This document shows, one piece after another, positions 29,313 through 36,902 of a stretch of DNA of 64,000 nucleotides. The notes under the pieces were generated by a model. That model saw only the letters and a program-made list of their open reading frames with translations. It did no database searches and was not told where the DNA came from. This DNA is from Qipengyuania pacifica (GTDB taxonomy: Bacteria > Pseudomonadota > Alphaproteobacteria > Sphingomonadales > Sphingomonadaceae), in contig NZ_JAHWXO010000003.1 of NCBI RefSeq assembly GCF_019857205.1, forward strand, positions 248,001 through 312,000, given 5' to 3'. Position 1 is the stretch's first letter. Each line of letters opens with the position of its first letter. The translations under genes and the position numbers were made by a program.

Positions 29313-30006
29313 TACGATCCGCATCGCGTTGATCGGCGCAACGGGGCTGATCGGCACGACGGTTATCGGTCAATGCATCGGGCGCGAGGATGTTCGCCTG
29401 ACGGGCATTGCGCGGCGCGAAATGAAGTTGCCTCGCGGTATTCGCATGGAACTTTTCGTCGCTGAACCTGCCAAGTGGGGCGAAGTAATCGAGGCGATAC
29501 GGCCCACGGCTCTGATTTGTGCGCTGGGTACGACGTGGAAGAAAGCTGGCGAGGAAGAAACGGCGTTCCGCGCCGTCGATCATGATCTGGTTCTGGAAAC
29601 TGCGCAGGCTGCGAAGAAACTGGATGTAGAACGTTTCATCCATGTCAGCTCTGCAGGCGCAGATCCAATGTCGAGCAAGTTCTATCTGAAAGTGAAGGGT
29701 GAGGTCGAACGGGAACTGACCAAGATGCGTTTCGGCCGCTTGGACATACTGCGGCCCGGACTTCTGGTCGGAAAGCGCGAAGGCGATCGCCGTCCAGCGG
29801 AACGGTTTGGTATCGCGGCGGCGCCTTTGGGCAACCTCCTGCTGCACGGCAGCTACCGTCGGTTCCGCGCAATCAGGTCCGATAGTGTCGCCCAGGCTGC
29901 GCTTGCGCTTGCAAAGCGGGCGGCGAGGGGCCGTTTCGTCCATGACAATGACGGCATACTGCGCGCAGCGAAGACGTTACCGCAGATCGAACACGAAGCG
30001 AGTTAG
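29305..30006 (+). CDS. NAD(P)-binding short-chain oxidoreductase (TIP30/HTATIP2-like)
   Basis: A 233-residue atypical SDR. The N-terminus [18 protein letters not shown] is a glycine-rich NAD(P) site. The [25 protein letters not shown] stretch gives a Ser and YxxxK arrangement. The C-terminal part resembles the substrate region of HTATIP2-like proteins. The substrate is unknown. Its ATG lies 8 nt inside dgt, so the two are co-transcribed. Confidence 0.85.
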   Translation: MSDTIRIALIGATGLIGTTVIGQCIGREDVRLTGIARREMKLPRGIRMELFVAEPAKWGEVIEAIRPTALICALGTTWKKAGEEETAFRAVDHDLVLETAQAAKKLDVERFIHVSSAGADPMSSKFYLKVKGEVERELTKMRFGRLDILRPGLLVGKREGDRRPAERFGIAAAPLGNLLLHGSYRRFRAIRSDSVAQAALALAKRAARGRFVHDNDGILRAAKTLPQIEHEAS

Positions 30007-30024
30007 AGCCTAAGGAGATCCGGC

Positions 30025-30474
30025 ATGTGGGATACGGTTTTCAGCACTGCGAACCTGCTCGCCATGGCCATGTGGGCAGGATTGATACTGCTTCCGCGCT
30101 GGCCGGCATTGCTGGCTGCTGTCCTTTACGCAGGGGTCGGCCTGTTAAGCTTTGCGTATCTCGTCGGGCTCGTGGGCATCCTTACTGGAACGTTCGATCC
30201 GGGTGGCTCAAGCGGCTCGGCCGGCTTTTCGACGATCGAAGGCGTACGCGCGATTTTCGCCAGCGATGGAGGTGTGACCATCGGGTGGATACATTACCTC
30301 GCCTTCGACCTCTTCGCCGGCTTGTGGATCGCGCGCGATGCCGACGCGAAGAACTTCTCCCGGCTTGTCCAGGCACCGATCCTGGTGGCCACCTTCATGG
30401 CCGGGCCGGTGGGGCTGTTTCTATGGCTCGTAATTCGGGAAAAACGCGCCCGGTCGGCCGGTCGCTGGAAGTGA
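30025..30474 (+). CDS. ABA4-like membrane protein (DUF4281)
   Basis: A 149-residue protein with four hydrophobic helices, recognised as ABA4-like from its WDTVFSTANLLAMAMW start and the segment GWIHYLAFDLFAGLWIARDA. In plants ABA4 is needed for neoxanthin formation. In bacteria the role is unproven, but a link to carotenoid modification would suit a yellow-to-orange pigmented sphingomonad; this is inference. AAGGAG lies 10 nt upstream of the ATG. It follows the SDR gene by 18 bp. Confidence 0.85.
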   Translation: MWDTVFSTANLLAMAMWAGLILLPRWPALLAAVLYAGVGLLSFAYLVGLVGILTGTFDPGGSSGSAGFSTIEGVRAIFASDGGVTIGWIHYLAFDLFAGLWIARDADAKNFSRLVQAPILVATFMAGPVGLFLWLVIREKRARSAGRWK

Positions 30475-30545
30475 CGCGAAACAGGTTGCACGAAGCAACC
30501 GAGATGGCATGATGCTGCAAAAGCTGTCAAAAGCGGAGAGGCTTC

Positions 30546-32096
30546 ATGACTGAAACGCAAAAGCTCACATTCGATGAGCTCATCCACCACTGGGCGCTTG
30601 AAAAACCGGATCAGGTTGCGCTCGAACAGGATGGCGATGCGCTGACCTTTTCTCAGCTCGAGGAGCGGTCGCGCAGAATTGTTTCCATGCTGCGAACGCA
30701 CGGGCTGGCCAAGGGCGACAGGATTGCCTGGCTGGGCAAGAATGCGCGCCATTATTTCGAACTGTTCTATTCAGCTGCGCGCATGGGCGTGGTCATGGTC
30801 CCCATAGGCTGGCGACTTGCTGCACCGGAGATCGCCTATATCATCGAAGACACCGGGGCGCGGCTGCTGTTTACCGGGGAAGGGTTCGATGATCTTGCTG
30901 CCCTGGCTTGCAGCAAGATCGAAAGCCCACCCCAGGTAATCGATACGGTCGGCGCGCAGGCCGAAATTGCTTCTGCACCCGCCGACGATTTTACAGGAGC
31001 CGGGCCTCAGGACGCAGTCCTCCAGCTCTACACATCTGGCACCACAGGGAATCCCAAGGGCGCGGTCCTGACGAATGCCAATCTCTTTTCGCTACGCCAG
31101 CCAGCGGAAGAGGCGGCCCAACCATGGTCGAGCTGGGATGATGATGAAGCGATCCTCATCTGCATGCCATGCGCGCACATCGGCGGAACCGGTTTGGGGA
31201 TCATGGCGCTGGCTGCCGGCATACGCGGAATTGTGCAGGCCGAATTCACACCCGATGGCGTGCTGGACGGGTTTGAACAGGGTATCACCAGGCTCTTCAT
31301 CGTCCCGGCCGCGCTGCAGATGGTCGTTCACCATCCGCGCGCCAGGAACACCGATATGTCGGGGGTTAAATACGTCATGTATGGCGCGGCACCGATCCCC
31401 CTCGATCTGCTACGCGAAGCCGTCCAGACCATTCCGGATGCGGGCTTTTTGCAATGCTATGGCATGACGGAAACAACCGGCACGATCGCGATGCTGCCAC
31501 CGGAGGACCATTGTCTCGAAGGCAACGAGCGCATGAAATCGGCGGGCAGGGCGGTCCCGGGAGCAGAGCTCAAGGTGGTGGGTGACGACGGCGAGGAACT
31601 ACCCATCGGCGAGGTGGGCGAGCTGATCTGCAAAAGCCCCTCGAACATGGCTGGCTACTGGAACCTTCCAGACGCGACGACGGCGGCGCTCAAGGACGGC
31701 TGGATGCATACAGGGGATGCCGCCTATATGGACCGGGATGGCTATGTGTACATCCAGGACCGCATGAAGGACATGATCATATCGGGCGGCGAGAACGTCT
31801 ATCCGGCGCAGGTGGAAAGCGCGATCTACGGTCATCCGGCGGTGGGAGAGGTCGCGGTGATCGGAGTGCCAGACGAAACCTGGGGCGAAGCGGTCAAGGC
31901 CTGTGTGGTGCCGAAGCCGGGCCAGGTGCTGGATCCCGACGACGTCATTGCCTTCACGCGCGAGCGACTGGCCGGTTTCAAGGTACCCAAGACCGTGGAT
32001 CTCATTCCGGAAATGCCGCGCAATGCCAGCGGCAAGATCCTGCGGCGCGAGCTGCGGGCCCCTTACTGGCAAGGGCGGGACAGGCAGGTCAATTGA
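30546..32096 (+). CDS. Fatty-acid/aryl-CoA ligase (AMP-binding enzyme)
   Basis: A 516-residue ANL-superfamily enzyme that activates a carboxylic acid as acyl-adenylate and then thioester. The ATP loop is YTSGTTGNPKGAV; A5 reads CYGMTETTG; A7/A8 are MHTGDAAYMDRDGYVYIQDRMKDMIISG; and the catalytic Lys is in NASGKILRRELR. The acid chain length cannot be predicted. Its stop overlaps the start of the DUF938 gene (TTGA). No beta-oxidation gene is adjacent. Confidence 0.9.
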   Translation: MTETQKLTFDELIHHWALEKPDQVALEQDGDALTFSQLEERSRRIVSMLRTHGLAKGDRIAWLGKNARHYFELFYSAARMGVVMVPIGWRLAAPEIAYIIEDTGARLLFTGEGFDDLAALACSKIESPPQVIDTVGAQAEIASAPADDFTGAGPQDAVLQLYTSGTTGNPKGAVLTNANLFSLRQPAEEAAQPWSSWDDDEAILICMPCAHIGGTGLGIMALAAGIRGIVQAEFTPDGVLDGFEQGITRLFIVPAALQMVVHHPRARNTDMSGVKYVMYGAAPIPLDLLREAVQTIPDAGFLQCYGMTETTGTIAMLPPEDHCLEGNERMKSAGRAVPGAELKVVGDDGEELPIGEVGELICKSPSNMAGYWNLPDATTAALKDGWMHTGDAAYMDRDGYVYIQDRMKDMIISGGENVYPAQVESAIYGHPAVGEVAVIGVPDETWGEAVKACVVPKPGQVLDPDDVIAFTRERLAGFKVPKTVDLIPEMPRNASGKILRRELRAPYWQGRDRQVN

Positions 32097-32698
32097 AACG
32101 TCATGCACCCGCTACGGCCCGCAACTCGGGACCGATTGCCGACGTGCTGGCGCAGGAACTGCCCGCCAGCGGACTGGTCCTCGAAATCGCCAGCGGCACG
32201 GGCGAACACGCCCTGTTCATGGCCAGCCGCTTTCCCGAACTGACCTGGCAGCCGAGCGATTTCGATCAGGAAGCGGTGGCCTCGATCGACGCGTGGGCCA
32301 GCGAAGCAAAGCTCGCCAACCTGCGGCCCGCAATCCAACTCGACGCATCCCATCCCCCCTGGCCTGTTGGAAATGCAGACGCCATCCTATGCGTGAATAT
32401 GGTTCACATCAGCCCCTGGAGAGCGACAGAAGGCCTCTTTGCTGGAGCAAGCCGTATCCTGACCGGCAACGCCCCTCTGATCCTGTACGGCCCCTATATC
32501 GAGAACGATGTCGATACGGCGCCCTCGAACCTCGAATTCGACGCCAGCCTGAAAGCCCGTAACCACGAATGGGGCCTCCGGCAGATCTCAGACATGGATG
32601 ATCTGGCACGCGCCGAACGCCTTCACCGTACCGCGCGGCACCCAATGCCCGCGAACAACCTTATGCTGGTCTACAGGCCCACTCCCCACCCCAAATGA
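32093..32698 (+). CDS. DUF938 family SAM-dependent methyltransferase-like protein
   Basis: A 201-residue protein. The N-terminus KRHAPATARNSGPIADVLAQ and the AdoMet-loop segment VLEIASGTGEHALFMA are typical of DUF938. ILCVNMVHISPW and LILYGPYIEND follow. The start is TTG at 32093, overlapping the stop of the upstream ligase. The substrate is unknown. A rho-independent terminator begins at the stop codon. Confidence 0.9.
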   Translation: MKRHAPATARNSGPIADVLAQELPASGLVLEIASGTGEHALFMASRFPELTWQPSDFDQEAVASIDAWASEAKLANLRPAIQLDASHPPWPVGNADAILCVNMVHISPWRATEGLFAGASRILTGNAPLILYGPYIENDVDTAPSNLEFDASLKARNHEWGLRQISDMDDLARAERLHRTARHPMPANNLMLVYRPTPHPK

Positions 32699-32724
32699 AA
32701 ACGCCCGCCAGTGGCGGGCGTTTT
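32698..32724. terminator. Bidirectional hairpin terminator
   Basis: A 12-bp perfect stem AAAACGCCCGCC / GGCGGGCGTTTT with an AGT loop lies between the convergent DUF938 and entericidin genes. It has A and T runs on both sides. Confidence 0.9.
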
Positions 32725-32745
32725 CGATGTGGGGTGGTCAGGCCT

Positions 32746-32874
32746 TTAGATTTCGTCGTCCACCGTGTTCGCAGCGGATTCGAGATCGTCACCGGCACCG
32801 CGAACGGTGTTGCAGGCTGCAGCGGTCAGCGTCATCGAAGTGATGCCGAGTGCAAGCAGGATTTTCTTGATCAT
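32746..32874 (-). CDS. Entericidin A/B family lipoprotein
   Basis: A 42-residue protein: signal MIKKILLALGITSMTLTAAAC with lipobox AAAC, then the short entericidin tail NTVRGAGDDLESAANTVDD. GGAAGG lies 9 nt before the ATG at 32874, which sets the start against a longer in-frame version. Entericidins are small membrane lipoproteins linked to stationary-phase and stress lysis in enterobacteria; in alphaproteobacteria they are common but little studied. A perfect EcfG promoter lies 47 bp upstream. Confidence 0.87.
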   Translation of the reverse strand: MIKKILLALGITSMTLTAAACNTVRGAGDDLESAANTVDDEI

Positions 32875-32920
32875 GGTTCTTCCTTCCCGAAAAGGCGCCC
32901 TGATTGGGTTCCGGGTACAG

Positions 32921-32945
32921 AACGGGAGATGATGCAACCGGTTCC
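32921..32945 (-). promoter_or_regulatory. EcfG-type general stress promoter of entericidin
   Basis: On the minus strand, GGAAC is followed by 16 nt and CGTT, an exact match to the EcfG consensus. The -10 element is about 47 bp upstream of the entericidin start. It shares GGAACCG and CGTTCT with the promoter at 27259. Confidence 0.7.
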
Positions 32946-32990
32946 CGGGGCAATTGAACCTGAGCCGCAGCATATCCATATGCTCGCGCC

Positions 32991-33221
32991 ATGGCCGAGC
33001 CCGACTTTCTTCTTTTTGCCAGCGATGCCGAACTCGCCGCGTTCTGGGGCGGTCTATTCCTGCTCATTGCATTGATCTGCATGTTGATGGAACGGCGCAG
33101 GTCCAGGCGCCGCGAAATCAACCGCGTCGGCTGGATGCCATGGACCGGGCTTTTCTTGGTTTTTGCCGTGTTCGGAGGTGGTCTGCTGGCACTATCCGTG
33201 CCGGTAATCTTGCGTGGATAG
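32991..33221 (+). CDS. Small two-helix membrane protein, unknown function
   Basis: A 76-residue protein with two hydrophobic helices (AFWGGLFLLIALICMLM and GLFLVFAVFGGGLLALSVPVIL) separated by a very basic loop (ERRRSRRREINR). By the positive-inside rule the loop faces the cytoplasm. I do not recognise the family. It converges on cpaF with 13 bp between stops. No clear Shine-Dalgarno is seen, so confidence is moderate. Confidence 0.55.
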   Translation: MAEPDFLLFASDAELAAFWGGLFLLIALICMLMERRRSRRREINRVGWMPWTGLFLVFAVFGGGLLALSVPVILRG

Positions 33222-33234
33222 TGATCAGTAACCG

Positions 33235-34761
33235 TTAAAGACAGGCTTCGAGATAAGCCTGGTCGAAGCCGAATTGCCGCGCTTTTTCGAGCGTATAAGG
33301 GCGCAGGCCAGATGAGCGGAATTCACCCAGGATCTTGCCATCTTCGCTCTCGTCCAGATATTCGAATTTGAACAGTTCCTGGGTAACGATCACATCGCCT
33401 TCCATCCCGATCACCTCGGTGATGTTGGTTGTGCGGCGCGAACCATCGCGAAGGCGCTTCACCTGCACGATGAGGTCGACAGATTCCGCAATCTGGCGCG
33501 AGATGGCTTCTTTCGGAATCTTGATGTCACCCATCAGAATCATGTTTTCCATACGGCCGAGACATTCGCGTGGACTGTTCGCGTGAAGCGTACACATCGA
33601 GCCGTCGTGGCCGGTGTTCATGGCGGCGAGGAGGTCGAAACATTCCGCGCCGCGGATTTCGCCGAGAATGATACGGTCCGGACGCATACGCAGGGCGTTC
33701 TTCACGAGATCGCCGATGGTGATGGCGCCTTGCCCCTCAAGGTTCGGGGGGCGGGTTTCAAGTGGCAGCCAGTGCGGCTGCTGCAGGCGCAACTCGGCCG
33801 CGTCCTCGATAGTGAGAACGCGCTCACCTGGATCGATCATCTTCGACAGGGCATTGAGCATGGTCGTCTTGCCCGAACCGGTACCGCCCGAAATGACGAT
33901 GTTCATCCGGCATGCGCCCGCAATCTTTAGGGCGGTACACATCTTTTCGCTCATCGAACCGAAGTCCTTGAGCATGTCGAGCGTGATCGGCTTTTCGGAG
34001 AATTTACGAATGGAAATGGCCGTGCCGCGCAGACTGAGCGGCGGCACGATGACGTTGACGCGCGATCCATCCTTGAGGCGCGCGTCGGCCAGAGGTGTGG
34101 TCTGATCGACGCGGCGGCCGACCTGGTTCACAATACGCTGGGCAATCTGGAAGAGGTGGGTTTCATCGCGGAACTTTATCGGCGCGATGATCAGTTTGCC
34201 CTTCTTCTCGATATAGGTCTGGTCGGGTCCGTTCACCATTATGTCCGACACGTCGGGATCATTCAGCAACTCTTCGAGCGGGCCAAATCCCAGCAGCTCG
34301 TCGACCAGCACCTTTTCGAGCGCAAATTGTTCGCGGCGGTTTAGCGTTACCTTCAGCTCGGCCAGCACCTCCATGATGATCGGACGAAATTCTTCCGACA
34401 GTTCATCCTTGGACAAGGTGGCGGCGGCTTCCGGGTCCACTCGTTCGAGCAGGCGCGGGAGGACCTGCTCTTTGATCTTGTGAACGCTTGCTTCGAAACC
34501 CCCGACCTGACTCTCGCCAGAGTGGGTGGTGTTCATGCGCTCGTCCAGGCGGGACATCGCGTCGCTACTGCCGGCTGACATGCCAGTTGCCGTTGGCGCG
34601 TTTGCAGGAAGGGGCGGGAACTGTTCGCCGCCCGAAGATCCGGAATCCTTCGACTGCTCAGGCGTGGCTGTACCTCCACGCATGGGTTTCGCTACGCCAA
34701 ATTGCGGACGCGCACCGGCACCCATTCCTGCCGGTCCGTTTTTCCGTCCGAATGCGCTCAT
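33235..34761 (-). CDS. cpaF: CpaF/TadA-like secretion ATPase
   Basis: A 508-residue hexameric ATPase of the type II/IV secretion family, powering Tad (Flp) pilus assembly. The first 110 residues are low-complexity and Gly/Pro-rich. The ATPase core follows: Walker A GGTGSGKTTML near residue 290, Walker B and His boxes in RPDRIILGEIRGAECFDLL and GHDGSMCTLHANS. Start at ATG 34761; the longer in-frame version would be antisense to the glmS leader. No other Tad gene is adjacent. It is divergent from glmS. Confidence 0.88.
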   Translation of the reverse strand: MSAFGRKNGPAGMGAGARPQFGVAKPMRGGTATPEQSKDSGSSGGEQFPPLPANAPTATGMSAGSSDAMSRLDERMNTTHSGESQVGGFEASVHKIKEQVLPRLLERVDPEAAATLSKDELSEEFRPIIMEVLAELKVTLNRREQFALEKVLVDELLGFGPLEELLNDPDVSDIMVNGPDQTYIEKKGKLIIAPIKFRDETHLFQIAQRIVNQVGRRVDQTTPLADARLKDGSRVNVIVPPLSLRGTAISIRKFSEKPITLDMLKDFGSMSEKMCTALKIAGACRMNIVISGGTGSGKTTMLNALSKMIDPGERVLTIEDAAELRLQQPHWLPLETRPPNLEGQGAITIGDLVKNALRMRPDRIILGEIRGAECFDLLAAMNTGHDGSMCTLHANSPRECLGRMENMILMGDIKIPKEAISRQIAESVDLIVQVKRLRDGSRRTTNITEVIGMEGDVIVTQELFKFEYLDESEDGKILGEFRSSGLRPYTLEKARQFGFDQAYLEACL

Positions 34762-35008
34762 TGTCGGTAACCCCCGAGGTATCTCTTGATTCGCCTGGCG
34801 CAACCCTGCCCATTCGCGGCAAAGCCCGTGTCTTGAAGCTTGGTGAATAAAATGGAAACCTTGATTTTTCCCTAATGTCTGGTGGTCGGAACCATGACCT
34901 CGGTCTGCAGCGAAAGGGTCCGGAAGCAAAACATTAGTAGGGCCAATTGATTGCACAGTGAGAACCGCTAAGGCTGCGCCGCGCAGCGCTAATCGGAGTA
35001 TGCAATCC

Positions 35009-36832
35009 ATGTGTGGAATTATCGGTATTGTCGGCAACAAACCTGTGGCGGAACGCCTCGTCGATGGTTTGCGCAGGATGGAATACCGCGGATACGATAG
35101 CGCCGGGATATGTACGATACATGAGGGCGCGCTCGTTCGGCGCAGAGCCGAAGGCAAGCTCAACAACCTCATTGCGGAATTGGCGGACAATCCGGCCCCG
35201 GGCGAGATCGGCATTGCTCATACGCGCTGGGCAACGCACGGGGCGCCGACCGCGAAGAACGCCCATCCACACGCGACGGAGCACGTCGCGCTCGTTCACA
35301 ACGGGATCATCGAGAACTTCAAGGAATTGCGCGCCGAACTGCGCGATGCAGGTCGTACGCTGGAAAGCGACACGGACAGCGAGGTCGTAGCTCACCTTGT
35401 TTCGGAACTAGTTGAAAACGGCCGCAGCCCGCAGGAAGCTGTTGCAGATGTCCTGCCCCGTCTGCGTGGAGCCTTTGCGCTGGCGATAGCCTTCCGCGAT
35501 CATCCAGACATTCTGATCGGTGCCCGCAGAGGATCCCCGCTTGTCGTGGGATATGGCGTAAACGAAACCTACATCGGCTCCGACGCGCTGGCGCTCGCGC
35601 CGCTCACGCAGGAAATCAGCTATCTCGAAGAAGGCGACTGGGTTGTGGTCACGCGTATTGGCGCGTCGATTTACGATGCGGAAAATACCGCGGTGACGCG
35701 TGAAATTTGCAACTCGGGTGCGTCGGCCGCAGCCGTGGAAAAAGGCAATTATCGCCATTTTATGCAGAAAGAGATCTTCGAGCAGCCGACGGTGGTGGCC
35801 CAGACGCTCGGTTCCTATCTACGCCAATCGGATAATTCGGTCGCCCTGCCACAATTCGATTTCGATATTTCGCGCATCAAGCGCGTCACCATCGTTGCCT
35901 GCGGAACATCCTATTACGCAGGGATGGTTGCGAAATACTGGTTCGAGCAGTTCGCGCGGGTTCCGGTCGACATCGATGTGGCTTCCGAGTTCCGCTATCG
36001 CGAACCGGTGCTTGAGGAAGGCGGCCTCGCGCTGTTCATTTCCCAGAGCGGAGAAACGGCCGATACGCTTGCGGCTCTGCGTCATTGCAAGGAAAACGGT
36101 CAGACAATCGGCGTGATCGTGAATGTGCCGACAAGTTCGATGGCGCGCGAGGCCGATCTCCTTTTGCCGACCCATGCCGGACCGGAAATTGGTGTCGCAT
36201 CGACGAAGGCCTTCAGTTGTCAATTGGCTGTCCTTGCAGCTCTGGCGGCACATATGGCGGTCAAGAAGGGCTTGATAAGCCGCGAAGAAGAGCAGGCAGT
36301 TGTCGGTCATCTGCTGGAGGCCCCTGCTGCGCTTAATGCCGCGCTCGATCACGATGATGATATCGCCAGCATGGCGCACCTGATCGCGCCGGCACGCGAT
36401 GTACTTTATCTCGGACGTGGCCCGGACTTTCCACTCGCGATGGAAGGCGCCTTAAAACTTAAGGAAATCAGTTACATTCACGCGGAAGGCTATGCCAGTG
36501 GCGAGATGAAACATGGGCCCATAGCGCTGATCGACAGCGAAGTGCCCGTTATCGTTCTCGCGCCGTCGGGACCTCTGTTTGAAAAGACAGTCTCGAATAT
36601 GGAAGAGGTTCGCGCGCGGGGAGGGAAAATCGTTCTGATTTCCGATGCCAAGGGTTTGGAAGAAGCCGGGGAGGGGTGCCTTGCAACGATCGAAATGCCG
36701 CAGGTTCACCCCCTGATCGCACCGCTGGTCTACGCCATCCCGGTCCAGTTGCTCGCTTACCATGTCGCGTGCGTCAAAGGCACGGATGTCGATCAGCCAC
36801 GCAACCTTGCAAAATCCGTGACGGTGGAGTGA
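35009..36832 (+). CDS. glmS: Glutamine-fructose-6-phosphate aminotransferase (isomerizing)
   Basis: A 607-residue enzyme that makes glucosamine-6-phosphate for peptidoglycan and LPS. Start at 35009 is fixed by the required N-terminal catalytic Cys (MCGIIGIVGNKPVAERL), with GGAG 10 nt upstream; an ATG three codons earlier would bury it. The glutaminase domain has AHTRWATHGAPT and HNGIIENF. Two SIS domains follow, with CGTSYYAG and SQSGETADT, then AEGYASGEMKHGP and the C-terminal LAKSVTVE. No glmS ribozyme is seen, and none is expected outside Gram-positives. Confidence 0.96.
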   Translation: MCGIIGIVGNKPVAERLVDGLRRMEYRGYDSAGICTIHEGALVRRRAEGKLNNLIAELADNPAPGEIGIAHTRWATHGAPTAKNAHPHATEHVALVHNGIIENFKELRAELRDAGRTLESDTDSEVVAHLVSELVENGRSPQEAVADVLPRLRGAFALAIAFRDHPDILIGARRGSPLVVGYGVNETYIGSDALALAPLTQEISYLEEGDWVVVTRIGASIYDAENTAVTREICNSGASAAAVEKGNYRHFMQKEIFEQPTVVAQTLGSYLRQSDNSVALPQFDFDISRIKRVTIVACGTSYYAGMVAKYWFEQFARVPVDIDVASEFRYREPVLEEGGLALFISQSGETADTLAALRHCKENGQTIGVIVNVPTSSMAREADLLLPTHAGPEIGVASTKAFSCQLAVLAALAAHMAVKKGLISREEEQAVVGHLLEAPAALNAALDHDDDIASMAHLIAPARDVLYLGRGPDFPLAMEGALKLKEISYIHAEGYASGEMKHGPIALIDSEVPVIVLAPSGPLFEKTVSNMEEVRARGGKIVLISDAKGLEEAGEGCLATIEMPQVHPLIAPLVYAIPVQLLAYHVACVKGTDVDQPRNLAKSVTVE

Positions 36833-36902
36833 CTTATCGACATTTGATCGTACTGATTGCGTTTTTACCGCGTAATAAGGTTTTGCGGCTAACCGTGCTC
36901 GT

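Noticed and set aside
34762..35008. Possible glmS ribozyme or riboswitch in the leader of glmS
   Set aside because: The 247-bp gap shows no conserved ribozyme core by eye, and such elements are not expected in this lineage.
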